From Enteractinococcus helveticum (lineage in GTDB: Bacteria; Actinomycetota; Actinomycetes; Actinomycetales; Micrococcaceae): DNA of 64,000 nucleotides. The stretch is from the NCBI RefSeq assembly GCF_001657475.1, contig NZ_LXEY01000011.1, positions 1-64,000 of the forward strand, in the 5' to 3' direction. The notes below the pieces were generated by a model. It worked only from the letters and a program-made list of their open reading frames with translations. It was not told the DNA's origin and made no database searches. How positions within the stretch are numbered: position 1 is the stretch's first letter; the number at the start of each line of letters is the position of its first letter. Both the position numbers and the translations under genes were made by a program. This document shows, one piece after another, positions 17,651 to 27,232 of this stretch.

Positions 17651-18262
17651 TTACATTCTGACTTCAAGAAACGGAATGGACAGTGGGTATTTCCACGCTT
17701 GCAGGCTGCCCGCTTTGACCGCTGCGATGATACAGAACACCAGGTCCAAAATCATGACCACTGGCCACATGACCCACCCGATGAGTACCACCATGAGCAC
17801 TGATGATGCCAGCAGGTAGATCAGGTAGCTAATCCCCCAGTTGAGTGCGGCCCGGCCCTGCTGGTTGAGCGTTTCGCTGCGATCGCGGTAGATCAACCAG
17901 ATGATCAGCGGGACGAGGAAGCCCAGTAGGAGGTTGCCGATGTGCATCAGCACGCCCCAGAGTTTCTCGTCATCGGGCGAGAGTGGCCGGGGTGTGGCGT
18001 ATCCGTAACCATACGGGGGTGCCTGAAGGTTGCCGGATGACTGATACGGATCAGGATAGGGCTGCATGTGCGGTGGCTCAGGCGGCGCATCGTTGGGCAG
18101 CTCGTAAATGAAATTGGCAAGCTCTGCGTGACAATTTGGGTGCTGCAGAATGATTTGACGAAGATCCGGGCGTACCAGCGCGATTTGCCGCAGCGTTTCG
18201 GCGTCGATATTCGGATGTTGTAGGTCCGCAGCGGTCACGGTCGACGGGTCCAGGTTATACAT
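17651..18262 (-). CDS. LRV-repeat and DUF4870 membrane protein
   Basis: A 203-residue membrane protein with two parts. Residues ~1-55 read like variant leucine-rich repeats (HPNIDAETLRQIALVRPDL, then QHPNCHAELANFI). A Pro/Tyr-rich linker (PYPDPYQSSG) follows. The C-terminal ~110 residues match DUF4870: DDEKLWGVLMHIGNLL, LVPLIIWLIYRDRSE, and further hydrophobic segments, about three to four membrane passes. ATG 18262 is chosen with GGAG upstream; ATG 18274 is possible. Function unknown; the LRV part suggests a protein-binding surface on the inner face of the membrane. Confidence 0.75.
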   Translation of the reverse strand: MYNLDPSTVTAADLQHPNIDAETLRQIALVRPDLRQIILQHPNCHAELANFIYELPNDAPPEPPHMQPYPDPYQSSGNLQAPPYGYGYATPRPLSPDDEKLWGVLMHIGNLLLGFLVPLIIWLIYRDRSETLNQQGRAALNWGISYLIYLLASSVLMVVLIGWVMWPVVMILDLVFCIIAAVKAGSLQAWKYPLSIPFLEVRM

Positions 18263-18373
18263 GTCCTTCTCCATTACATTTGCCCTGTCCTCGTGTGCGG
18301 TGGTTGCCGCGAGGCCAGGGATGCGTCTACTTTTATGGTATCGCTGCGAGAGCACTTCGGGAGTTAACGCACT

Positions 18374-18408
18374 GACGGGGGTACCGGAATGAATCCGATA
18401 CCCCCGTC
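18374..18408 (-). terminator. Hairpin at the end of ilvC
   Basis: A 15-bp stem (18374-18388 with 18394-18408, 5-nt loop) lies 24 nt after the ilvC stop. The one imperfect pair is a G-U wobble when read on the minus strand but a C-A mismatch on the plus strand. That supports a role in the ilvC transcript. Confidence 0.65.
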
Positions 18409-18432
18409 GTCGTTAGTTATAACGAGTCAGAC

Positions 18433-19467
<1,035 letters not shown>

Positions 19468-19499
19468 TTAATTCTCCTTGGGATGGGTGTGTTGTTGGG

Positions 19500-20009
19500 T
19501 TATTTGGTCAATGCACGGTCGGTCATGGATTTGCCGCCGCGGGCAACTGCGATGGTGCCGGAACGCACAAGTTCGCGAATGCCAAAGGGTTCGAGCACTT
19601 CCAGTAGGGCTTCCAGTTTCTGTGCGGAACCGGTGGCTTCTACTGTGACGGCGTCGGTGGATACATCGACGACGTTGGCGCGGAAGAGTTCTACAGCTTG
19701 GACTACCGATGCGCGGGTGGATGCATCGGAGCGAACCTTGACCAGGATGTGGTCGCGCTGGGAAGACTGTTCCGGAATGAGTTCAACGATTTTGATGACG
19801 TTGACAAGTTTGTTCAGTTGTTTGGTGACCTGTTCCAGGGCGTCGCCTTGGGCTTCGACCACCACGGTCATGCGTGACAGTCCTTCAACTTCCGAGGGCC
19901 CTACGGTCAGGGATTCGATGTTGAAGGCGCGGCGGGCAAAGAGCCCGGCGACCCGGGTGAGTACACCTGGGACGTCTTGGACCAGTACCGAAAGAGTGTG
20001 GCGTTGCAT
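19500..20009 (-). CDS. ilvN: Acetolactate synthase small (regulatory) subunit
   Basis: The regulatory subunit of acetohydroxyacid synthase. It has an N-terminal ACT domain (LSVLVQDVPGVLTRVAGLFARR) that binds valine and gives feedback inhibition. The C-terminal half (ARTAVVQAVELF-like region, VVDVSTDAVTVEATG) is the usual second domain. 169 residues is normal. The start lies 3 nt from the end of ilvB, so the subunits are made together. Confidence 0.95.
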   Translation of the reverse strand: MQRHTLSVLVQDVPGVLTRVAGLFARRAFNIESLTVGPSEVEGLSRMTVVVEAQGDALEQVTKQLNKLVNVIKIVELIPEQSSQRDHILVKVRSDASTRASVVQAVELFRANVVDVSTDAVTVEATGSAQKLEALLEVLEPFGIRELVRSGTIAVARGGKSMTDRALTK

Positions 20010-20012
20010 GTC

Positions 20013-21881
20013 TTAGTCCTCCTCGTCCCATTCCGGGGTCATGTCCCGGGCTACTTGAATTTGGTCATTCGATACTCCGGATGGCACCATCGGCCAGACC
20101 ATGGAGTCGGCCGAAACCACGAAGTCGATCACGACTGGACGGTCGTTGATTTCCATGGCTTTGTGGATAGCCGGGGCGATCTCGTCTTCGGTTTCCACGC
20201 GGATACCTACGGCACCGTAGGCGTCGGCGAGTTTGACGAAGTCTGGCACGCGAATCGTATCGGCACCGGTATTCAGATCGGTGTTGGAGTACCGGGAGTC
20301 ATAGAACAGGGTCTGCCATTGGCGGACCATGCCCAGTGAGGAGTTGTTGATCAACGCGACCTTGATGGGGATCTTATTGATCACACAGGTGGCCAATTCT
20401 TGGTTGGTCATCTGGAAACAACCGTCGCCGTCGATGGCCCAGACGGCACGGTCTGGTGCACCAACTTGAGCACCCATGGCTGCGGGAATAGCAAAGCCCA
20501 TGGTGCCCAGCCCGGCGGAGTTCATCCACTGGTTTGGACGGTTATATTCAACGAATTGTGCGCCCCACATCTGGTGCTGGCCAACACCGGCCACGTAGAT
20601 GGCTTCCGGTCCTGCAATTTCTGACAAGGCTTCCAGCACCTTTTGTGGTGCCAGCAGGCCGTCGTCGGTGGCGGTGTATCCCAGCGGGTAGGTTTCGCGG
20701 GTCTTATTGACAATGTCCCACCACTCGGTCAGATCCGGGGTGCCATGGTCGGCAAAGCTTGCGCGAAGCTGATCAGAGAGTTCCGGCAGGATCGTTTTGA
20801 CGTCGCCCACGATGGGCACATCGGCGATGCGGTTCTTGGAGATTTCCGCCGGATCGATATCCGCGTGAATGACCTTGGCCAGCGGGGCAAAGGATGCCAG
20901 CTGCCCGGTGACACGGTCGTCAAAGCGCGCGCCCAAGGTAATGAGCAAGTCCGACATTTGCAGTGCAGAAACCGCAGCGACGGTACCGTGCATTCCCGGC
21001 ATGCCGAGGTTTTGTGGGTCGTCGTCGGGGAAAATACCGCGGGCGTTCAGGGTGGTGACCACTGGAGCGCCGGTCAGTTTGGCTAATTCGGCCAGTTCTT
21101 CGGCGGCCTGGGCACGCATCGTGCCACCACCGACGTACAGGACCGGACGCTTGGCATCCTGGATGAGTTTGGCTGCTTCACGGACCTGGCGGGAGTGTCC
21201 GCGGGTCACCGGACGGTAGCCCGGCAGATCCATCACCGGTGGCCAGGAGAATTCCATGTCAGATTCCTGGGCATCCTTGGTGATGTCCACCAGGACTGGC
21301 CCCGGACGGCCGGTGTTGGCAATGTAGAACGCTTCGGCCAGGGCCTGTGGGATGTCTTCTGCACGACGCACCAAGAACGAGTGTTTGGTGATCGGCATGG
21401 TGATACCCACGATGTCGGCTTCCTGGAAGGCATCCGAACCAATGAGTTTGGAACCAACCTGGCCGGTAATAAACACCACGGCCTCGGAGTCCATATCGGC
21501 ATCGGCAATCGCGGTCACCAGGTTAGTTGCCCCGGGACCAGAGGTTGCAATGGCCACACCGGTTTTGCCGGTGGCCAGGTAGTAGCCCTGGGCTGCGTGG
21601 CCGGCACCTTGCTCGTGACGCACCAGGATGTGGCGGATACGGGAGGTATCCATCAGTGGGTCATAGGTGGGCAGAATCGCGCCACCCGGCAATCCGAAGA
21701 CATCGGTGACGTCTAGCTCTTCGAGTGAACGGACAATGGCCTGGGCCCCGGTCATCTTGGTGGGTTCTACTACCCGATTTGGGCCAGGAACAGCCTGTGC
21801 GTCAGAGTCATGTACGGTTTTTTCCCGCTGCGGCGGGTGAGCTGGCATCACCGAAGGGGTGATATTTGATCCGGAACTCAT
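20013..21881 (-). CDS. ilvB: Acetolactate synthase large (catalytic) subunit
   Basis: The ThDP-dependent catalytic subunit that condenses pyruvate with pyruvate or 2-oxobutyrate. The catalytic glutamate is in [14 protein letters not shown], followed by [11 protein letters not shown]. The C-terminal ThDP-Mg motif is [16 protein letters not shown] with [12 protein letters not shown]. 622 residues includes an N-terminal extension of about 40 residues before [11 protein letters not shown]; later starts are possible. ATG 21881 has GAGG upstream. Expression is probably set by the leader peptide and attenuator at 21973-22129. Confidence 0.96.
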   Translation of the reverse strand: MSSGSNITPSVMPAHPPQREKTVHDSDAQAVPGPNRVVEPTKMTGAQAIVRSLEELDVTDVFGLPGGAILPTYDPLMDTSRIRHILVRHEQGAGHAAQGYYLATGKTGVAIATSGPGATNLVTAIADADMDSEAVVFITGQVGSKLIGSDAFQEADIVGITMPITKHSFLVRRAEDIPQALAEAFYIANTGRPGPVLVDITKDAQESDMEFSWPPVMDLPGYRPVTRGHSRQVREAAKLIQDAKRPVLYVGGGTMRAQAAEELAELAKLTGAPVVTTLNARGIFPDDDPQNLGMPGMHGTVAAVSALQMSDLLITLGARFDDRVTGQLASFAPLAKVIHADIDPAEISKNRIADVPIVGDVKTILPELSDQLRASFADHGTPDLTEWWDIVNKTRETYPLGYTATDDGLLAPQKVLEALSEIAGPEAIYVAGVGQHQMWGAQFVEYNRPNQWMNSAGLGTMGFAIPAAMGAQVGAPDRAVWAIDGDGCFQMTNQELATCVINKIPIKVALINNSSLGMVRQWQTLFYDSRYSNTDLNTGADTIRVPDFVKLADAYGAVGIRVETEDEIAPAIHKAMEINDRPVVIDFVVSADSMVWPMVPSGVSNDQIQVARDMTPEWDEED

Positions 21882-21972
21882 TTCAGTGCGCCTCGATCAG
21901 TCGTAAGTTGTGCAGTTATTGCTGTCGACGTCGTTCACGTCGTAGGGCGCTTCGCGGTTTTGCGATGCCCAT

Positions 21973-22012
21973 AAAAAAACCCCGGCTTCGGCGGGTCTGC
22001 CTGCTCGGGGTT
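21973..22012 (-). terminator. ilvBNC attenuator terminator
   Basis: On the minus strand, AACCCCG (near 22012) pairs with CGGGGTT, which runs into seven T ending at 21973. It lies about 90 nt before ilvB and downstream of the leader peptide, so it is a premature terminator. Confidence 0.8.
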
Positions 22013-22064
22013 CAGCGCATGGAAGGCGTTTGGAGCCAAACTGAATTCGTCAGTCCATGCGCTG
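22013..22064 (-). promoter_or_regulatory. Leader hairpin of the ilvBNC attenuator
   Basis: CAGCGCATGGA (22064-22054) and TCCATGCGCTG (22023-22013) form a perfect 11-bp stem. Its 5' arm starts directly after the leader peptide stop, and its 3' arm abuts the terminator stem. It is positioned to sense ribosome location on the leader; the switching logic is inferred. Confidence 0.7.
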
Positions 22065-22094
22065 CTAAATAACGACTACTAGGGTCTTCGACAT
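22065..22094 (-). CDS. ilvL: ilvBNC leader peptide MSKTLVVVI
   Basis: A nine-residue open frame, MSKTLVVVI, ends at TAG 22065-22067. Five of its nine codons are branched-chain (Leu, Val, Val, Val, Ile), as expected for an attenuator leader read by charged tRNA levels. There is no ribosome-binding site upstream. The -10 box ends seven bases before the ATG, so the mRNA probably begins at or very near the A of ATG, a leaderless message. Ribosome stalling on the Leu-Val-Val-Val-Ile codons under branched-chain starvation would favour read-through into ilvB. Confidence 0.8.
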   Translation of the reverse strand: MSKTLVVVI

Positions 22095-22100
22095 GCCCTA

Positions 22101-22129
22101 ATAATGGTCGTTACGCCCGAAATTGTCAA
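22101..22129 (-). promoter_or_regulatory. ilvBNC promoter
   Basis: A perfect -35 box TTGACA (22129-22124) and a -10 box CATTAT (22106-22101) are separated by 17 bp. The predicted start point is at about 22094, the first base of the leader peptide. Confidence 0.75.
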
Positions 22130-22158
22130 ATCGGGCACACCCCGAGCAGGAGCGCCGT

Positions 22159-23880
22159 TTAGTTGTCGAGTTCTACGTTACAGTGTGCGCCCACGGCTGC
22201 GGACTGCACCAATTGTGAGAACTTGCCCAGCACACCACCGGTGAACTTCGGTGGGATTGGCTGCCAGTTCGCTTTACGCTGCGCCAGCTCGTCCTCTGAC
22301 ACCTGCAGATCAATGCTGCGGTTGGCAATATCCACGCGGATCATGTCACCGTCTTCGACCAGTGCAATCGGGCCACCAACGGCGGCTTCCGGTGCAATGT
22401 GACCGATGCACAGTCCGGTGGTACCGCCCGAGAAGCGTCCGTCAGTGATTAACAAAACATCAGAACCCAGGCCGGCACCTTTAATAGCACCGGTAATGGC
22501 CAGCATTTCACGCATGCCCGGTCCACCCTTTGGTCCTTCATAGCGGATGACGACGACGTCGCCGGCTTTGAGCTCATTGGCTTCCAGCGCGTCCATGGCC
22601 TGCTGTTCACGCTCAAACACGCGTGCGGTACCTTCGAAGACTTCGGCGTCGAAGCCAGCCGATTTCACAACGGCACCTTCTGGAGCCATCGAGCCGTGCA
22701 GAATCGTCAGACCACCGGTGGCGTGAATTGGTTCCTCCAGGCTGCGCAACACCGAACCGTCGAGTTTCTTTGGCTTCAGCTCTGCCAGGTTCTCAGCAAC
22801 GGTCTTACCAGTGACAGTCAGTGCGTCACCGTGGATCAAACCTTCATCCAGCAGCGCCTGCATAACCACGGGAACCCCACCGATGCGGTCCAGGTCGGTC
22901 ATCACGTATTGGCCGAATGGCTTCATGTCCGCGATGTGTGGGATCTTGTCGCCAATGCGGTTGAAATCATGCAGGCTCAAGTCCACGCCAGCTTCATAAG
23001 CGATGGCCAGCAGGTGCAGCACGGTGTTCGAGGAACCACCAAATGCCATCATGACGGCGATCGCGTTTTCGAAGGCTTCCTTGGTCAGGATGTCGCGAGC
23101 GGTAATGCCCTTGGCCAGCATGTTGACTACGGCTTCGCCTGCCTTGCGTGCATCGTAGTCACGACGGCGATCAGCCGATGGAGGGGCAGCAGCACCTGGG
23201 ATCGACATACCCAGGGCTTCGGCAACTGAGGCCATCGAGTTCGCGGTGTACATTCCGCCACAGGCACCTTCGCCTGGGCAGATGGCACGTTCGATGGCGT
23301 CGAGATCTTCTAACGACATCGTGCCGCGAGCGCAGGCGCCCACTGCTTCAAACGCGTCGATCAGGGTGACCTGACGTTCCACGCCGTCAGACAGTGTGGC
23401 ATAGCCTGGCATGATCGAACCGGCATAGACAAAGACCGAGGCCAGATCAAGACGGGCAGCAGCCATGAGCATGCCCGGTAGTGATTTGTCACAGCCGGCC
23501 AGCAGGACGGAGCCATCGAGGCGTTCAGCCATCATGACGGTTTCTACCGAGTCGGCGATCACCTCGCGAGAGACTAGCGAGAAGTGCATGCCATCGTGGC
23601 CCATGGAAATACCGTCGGAGACCGAGATGGTTCCGAACTGCAGCGGGTATCCCCCAGCTGCGTGAACACCGGTCTTTGCGGCTTCGGCCAGGCGGTCGAG
23701 CGACAGGTTACACGGCGTGATTTCGTTCCAGGACGAGGCGATACCAATCTGCGGTTTATCCCAGTCATCGTCGCCCATGCCCACTGCCCGGAGCATTCCG
23801 CGGGCTGGTGCACGTTCATATCCATCAGTTACATCGCGCGAGCGCGGCTTCATGTCAATTTCGGGGTTCTTAGACGTCAT
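22159..23880 (-). CDS. ilvD: Dihydroxy-acid dehydratase
   Basis: The Fe-S enzyme for the third common step of Val/Ile synthesis, removing water from dihydroxy acids. Cluster cysteines are seen in [15 protein letters not shown] and [13 protein letters not shown], with a third at [11 protein letters not shown]. The active-site segment [18 protein letters not shown] lies near the C terminus. 573 residues is normal. It lies upstream of ilvBNC on the same strand, but with a promoter and attenuator between them, so the two can be expressed separately. Confidence 0.96.
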   Translation of the reverse strand: MTSKNPEIDMKPRSRDVTDGYERAPARGMLRAVGMGDDDWDKPQIGIASSWNEITPCNLSLDRLAEAAKTGVHAAGGYPLQFGTISVSDGISMGHDGMHFSLVSREVIADSVETVMMAERLDGSVLLAGCDKSLPGMLMAAARLDLASVFVYAGSIMPGYATLSDGVERQVTLIDAFEAVGACARGTMSLEDLDAIERAICPGEGACGGMYTANSMASVAEALGMSIPGAAAPPSADRRRDYDARKAGEAVVNMLAKGITARDILTKEAFENAIAVMMAFGGSSNTVLHLLAIAYEAGVDLSLHDFNRIGDKIPHIADMKPFGQYVMTDLDRIGGVPVVMQALLDEGLIHGDALTVTGKTVAENLAELKPKKLDGSVLRSLEEPIHATGGLTILHGSMAPEGAVVKSAGFDAEVFEGTARVFEREQQAMDALEANELKAGDVVVIRYEGPKGGPGMREMLAITGAIKGAGLGSDVLLITDGRFSGGTTGLCIGHIAPEAAVGGPIALVEDGDMIRVDIANRSIDLQVSEDELAQRKANWQPIPPKFTGGVLGKFSQLVQSAAVGAHCNVELDN

Positions 23881-24071
23881 GGAACAAATCCTACTGATCT
23901 CGTGTCCTACAAAACTTCACGTGACCGATCGTGTCTGGCACAACATGATTATGCGAGGTTTGCCTAGAGAATTTTGGCATCCGGTATGCTGGTCACTATG
24001 AGGCTGACTTTGAATTTTGCGTAACGGAAATTCTTTGATAAAGTTTTTCTTCGTTGCTCAAAAGCAACATG

Positions 24072-24143
24072 CCCCTCTAGCTCAATGGTAGAGCACCTGA
24101 CTCTTAATCAGTAGGTTGCCGGTTCGAGTCCGGCGGGGGGCAC
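24072..24143 (+). tRNA. tRNA-Lys (anticodon CTT)
   Basis: The cloverleaf has acceptor GCCCCTC/GGGGGGC, D-arm AGCTCAATGGTAGAGC, anticodon loop ACTCTTAAT with CTT, and T-arm GCCGGTTCGAGTCCGGC. The discriminator is A; CCA is not encoded. Confidence 0.95.
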
Positions 24144-24149
24144 TCATTA

Positions 24150-24194
24150 TCGCATTCGTTTCCCACAGTGGGACGAAGGCGATTTTTTCTTTTC
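24150..24194 (+). terminator. Intrinsic terminator of tRNA-Lys
   Basis: A long interrupted stem (ATCGC/GCGAT, TTCGT/ACGAA, CCCAC/GTGGG) is followed by TTTTTTCTTTT. It lies 7 nt after tRNA-Lys. Confidence 0.88.
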
Positions 24195-24411
24195 ATCACC
24201 CCAAAGTTATGACTCGGCGGGTCAGTAGACGCTTCCTCTTACTTGATGCACAGCACTGCATTCGAACCATCGATACTTGGCGTCACCACGAGCGCTGACT
24301 TCCAAGCATGTCTAGTCAATATTAATGTCCCTGTTCAACACGCTCATGCAGATATTGACGTTTTTCTGCATCTGCTTAGCAGTTCGAATTTCTAAAGTTC
24401 CATTCCTTACG
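24195..24411. other. Gap without recognised gene
   Basis: 217 bp between the tRNA-Lys terminator and the antitoxin-like gene. AT-richer than the surroundings; no gene, tRNA or clear repeat seen. Confidence 0.4.
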
Positions 24412-24714
24412 TCACGCAATACCTTCCAAACGCAAGCGGAATTCAAGAGCATGCGCCGCTTGTATCACGGTCGAAAGTGTTGGACTGTCATCAGACGAGA
24501 GTGCTTCATATAGCCCCTCACCACTCATACCGGCTCGTTGTGCAATCGCACTAAAGTTCTGTGATCGCGCAACGACACCTAGCGCGTGTGCGATCATGCG
24601 AGGATCATCGTCGGCCTCATCAATGAAAGCTTCTAGAAATGAGACGACGTCGTCAAACATATTTACATAGTCTGCCGAGTCATAACGGTCAAACGTTTCA
24701 CCGTTGTGATGCAT
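24412..24714 (-). CDS. Putative addiction-module antidote (HigA-like), no visible toxin
   Basis: A 100-residue protein of the addiction-module antidote type with an XRE-like helix-turn-helix. The segments IAHALGVVARSQNFSAIAQ and RAGMSGEGLYEALSSDDSP, then TLSTVIQAAHALEF, are typical: an N-terminal acidic arm followed by the HTH. In this family the gene is usually preceded by a RelE/HigB-type toxin gene on the same strand. Here the 300 bp upstream hold no such frame, so it appears orphaned. It may act in trans, or be a remnant of a lost module. Confidence 0.75.
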   Translation of the reverse strand: MHHNGETFDRYDSADYVNMFDDVVSFLEAFIDEADDDPRMIAHALGVVARSQNFSAIAQRAGMSGEGLYEALSSDDSPTLSTVIQAAHALEFRLRLEGIA

Positions 24715-25022
24715 GGGGTCCTTCCTTGTCCTGGCAATCCGTTTGACTCACCAGTTGGGGTGGTGGTTCCAGTAGCGACTCACGCACCTCACGCACCGCT
24801 TAGGCACGTTCCTTCTGGGCGACGTCGACGAGGCTTAGGAACCGAGCACGGTACCTGTTGACACCGCGACATGTCCGGCCTGCTGCCGAAATTCTTTCAT
24901 CATCTGCGATTCAGCTCATACTGTGGCACGCTGCAAGGCGTTACGATCGGTAGAATTGTCCATTTTAACCGTATGAACCCGCTTTGGTCCTGTCGCGACC
25001 GGCAGCTTTGGAGACATGCTTC
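24715..25022. other. Gap between antitoxin and osmoprotectant operon
   Basis: 308 bp between divergent genes. It should hold both promoters. No toxin frame, repeat or strong operator palindrome seen. Confidence 0.4.
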
Positions 25023-25859
25023 ATGATTTCGTTTGAGTCGGTGACTAAAACCTACCCGGGGTCACGGCGAACGGCGCCCGAGGTGGTGGCAGTGGAAGAC
25101 GTCAGTTTCGAGGTCGACACCGGTACCATCACCGTGCTGGCCGGCTCCTCGGGCTGTGGCAAAACCACCCTGCTGCGTATGGTCAATCGCATGGTGACTC
25201 CCACTGCCGGCACCATCCGGGTTGATGGTGAAGATATTGCCGCATTGAATCCGGTGCAACTGCGACGCAGCATCGGGTATGTCATGCAGCATGCAGGGTT
25301 ACTCCCCCATAAAACGGTGGCCGAAAATATTTCGGTCGTGCCGCGTCTGAACGGTGCAACCAAAGCCCAAGCCAAAACAGCCGTGGGCAAGATGCTAGAG
25401 CTAGTAGCACTGCCCCAAGACATGGCAGACCGCTACCCCGCTGAACTCTCAGGCGGTCAGGCACAACGCGTGGGCGTTGCCCGAGCACTGGCCGATGAGC
25501 CGAAGATCTTGTTAATGGACGAGCCTTTTGGTGCAGTCGACCCGCTGGTCCGAGCCGATCTGCAGCACCAACTACTGGATATCCAGTGCCAGTTGGGCAC
25601 CACCATCTTATTTGTCACCCATGACATGCCCGAAGCGTTGCGCTTGGGCCATCACATCATTTTGCTGGCCGAACGCGGCCGCATCATGCAACACGGTTCC
25701 CCGATCGATCTGGTCGCGCAACCGGCCAACGCGTTCGTCGAGGACTTTCTCGGTTTGCGAGCCACTCAGAACGCCTTGCATCTACAACATACTGACGACG
25801 GCGCAACACTGGTGCTGGATGCCCACGGTCGACCCACCGGTTTCTTGGAGTCCTCGTGA
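25023..25859 (+). CDS. Osmoprotectant ABC importer, ATPase
   Basis: The ATPase of an OpuC/ProU-type importer for glycine betaine, choline or carnitine. Walker A is AGSSGCGKTTLL, the signature LSGGQAQRVGVARAL, Walker B ILLMDEPFGAVD, and the H-loop FVTHD. 278 residues; the C-terminal ~40 residues (LQHTDDGATLVLDAHGRP) look like a partial regulatory tail rather than two full CBS domains. ATG 25023 has GGAGA upstream. Its stop overlaps the next gene in GTGA, so the operon is translationally coupled. Confidence 0.93.
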   Translation: MISFESVTKTYPGSRRTAPEVVAVEDVSFEVDTGTITVLAGSSGCGKTTLLRMVNRMVTPTAGTIRVDGEDIAALNPVQLRRSIGYVMQHAGLLPHKTVAENISVVPRLNGATKAQAKTAVGKMLELVALPQDMADRYPAELSGGQAQRVGVARALADEPKILLMDEPFGAVDPLVRADLQHQLLDIQCQLGTTILFVTHDMPEALRLGHHIILLAERGRIMQHGSPIDLVAQPANAFVEDFLGLRATQNALHLQHTDDGATLVLDAHGRPTGFLESS

Positions 25860-26497
25860 ACTGGGTGGCCCAAAATGTCGAGTTGATTCTGCGAGCGCTG
25901 GGCTGGCATCTAGCCTTGAGTCTGCCCGCGATCCTTGCAGCACTAGTGTGTGCCATCCCCTTAGGTTGGTTAGCGCATCGGCTACCCCGGTGGTCTGGAA
26001 CGATCATTACCGGATCAGGCCTGCTGTTTGCCATCCCGTCGCTGCCGTTGCTCATCGTGTTGCCCGTTATCACCGGCGCCGGTTTGCGGGATGGCATCAA
26101 CGTTGTGGTGGCACTGACGCTGTATGGCATCGCCTTGTTGGTGCGGTCCGTGGCGGAAGGGTTCAATGCTGTGCCCCTCGACACGCGGTTGACGGCAACC
26201 GCCCTGGGCTACACTGCCTGGCGCAAATTTTTCACCGTCGAACTGCCATTGGCAACACCCACAATTCTCACCGGTCTGCGGGTCGTCTCGGCATCAACGA
26301 TTGCACTGTGCACGGTCGGGGCCGTACTGGGAATCCCCTCATTGGGAACGTTATTTACCGATGGCTTCCAACGCCAAATCTTTGCCGAAATCCTTACCGG
26401 TATCATCCTGACACTCGGGCTGGCTGGGGCCTTTGATGCACTGTTGGTCATTGCTGGCCGAATGTTGCTGCCCTGGCAACGAAAGCGGGGCGCATGA
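25856..26497 (+). CDS. Osmoprotectant ABC importer, permease 1
   Basis: An inner-membrane permease of 213 residues with about five to six hydrophobic segments and the importer EAA-like loop at FNAVPLDTRLTATALGYTAW. It starts GTG in the GTGA overlap with the ATPase and ends in an ATGA overlap with the second permease. It should form a heterodimer with it. Confidence 0.9.
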   Translation: MNWVAQNVELILRALGWHLALSLPAILAALVCAIPLGWLAHRLPRWSGTIITGSGLLFAIPSLPLLIVLPVITGAGLRDGINVVVALTLYGIALLVRSVAEGFNAVPLDTRLTATALGYTAWRKFFTVELPLATPTILTGLRVVSASTIALCTVGAVLGIPSLGTLFTDGFQRQIFAEILTGIILTLGLAGAFDALLVIAGRMLLPWQRKRGA

Positions 26498-27192
26498 ACG
26501 TCATCGAAGAAACCTTCAGCTGGCTCTTTGCCGCTAACACCTGGTCACCCACCGGCGAGGACCTGGTGTCTCGCAGCCTGGAACACCTCTGGTACAGCAG
26601 CCTGGCCGTCGCCATCGCGGCCCTTATTGCCATCCCCTCCGGATGGTGTATCGGCCACACCAAAAAATTCTCCGGCCTGATCATCGGCATCACCGGTGCC
26701 GCGCGTGCACTCCCCACGTTGGGCTTGATCACCCTGTTCGGACTATTGGTCGGCATCGGCCTGGTCGCACCCATGATCGCCCTGGTCATCCTCGCCATCC
26801 CCTCCATCCTGGCCGGAACCTACTCGGGAATCTCCGCCATCAACCCCGCGGTCCTCGATGCCGCACGCGCCCAGGGTCTGACCACCGGTCAACTCATCTG
26901 GCGCGTCCACTTGCCCCTGGGGCTGTCCATGCTCGTCGGCGGGCTGCGCTCGGCATCTATTCAGGTCATGTCGACGGCGATCCTGGCAGCCTATGTGGGC
27001 GCAGGCGGCCTGGGACGATTCATTTTCCTCGGCATCAATACCCAAAACACCGGGATGCTGCTTGGCACCTCAGTGTGGATCATGGTGCTCGTCGTCGTCA
27101 TTGATGCGCTATTTGCCACCGCCCAGCGCCTCGCCACCCCTGTCGGCGTCCGCATGTTAGGTGCCTCACGAGCCGCAACCCAGCGCGTATAG
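26494..27192 (+). CDS. Osmoprotectant ABC importer, permease 2
   Basis: The second permease, 232 residues, with hydrophobic helices and the coupling loop INPAVLDAARAQGLTTGQL. Sequence around GAARALPTLGLITLFG and GAGGLGRFIFLGI is typical of OpuCB/OpuCD proteins. It overlaps the first permease by 4 nt and is followed after 40 bp by the binding protein. Confidence 0.9.
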   Translation: MNVIEETFSWLFAANTWSPTGEDLVSRSLEHLWYSSLAVAIAALIAIPSGWCIGHTKKFSGLIIGITGAARALPTLGLITLFGLLVGIGLVAPMIALVILAIPSILAGTYSGISAINPAVLDAARAQGLTTGQLIWRVHLPLGLSMLVGGLRSASIQVMSTAILAAYVGAGGLGRFIFLGINTQNTGMLLGTSVWIMVLVVVIDALFATAQRLATPVGVRMLGASRAATQRV

Positions 27193-27232
27193 TCTGTTGC
27201 TGTCGGCACCGAGATGTTCCTAACATGAGGCC

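Noticed and set aside
24325..24513. Plus-strand 62-codon frame near the antitoxin as a possible missing toxin
   Set aside because: It overlaps the antitoxin gene antisense and does not resemble RelE, HigB or other toxins.
25528..26436. A 302-codon plus-strand frame across the osmoprotectant ATPase and permease genes
   Set aside because: It is the +1 shadow of two well-supported genes with coupled starts and stops.
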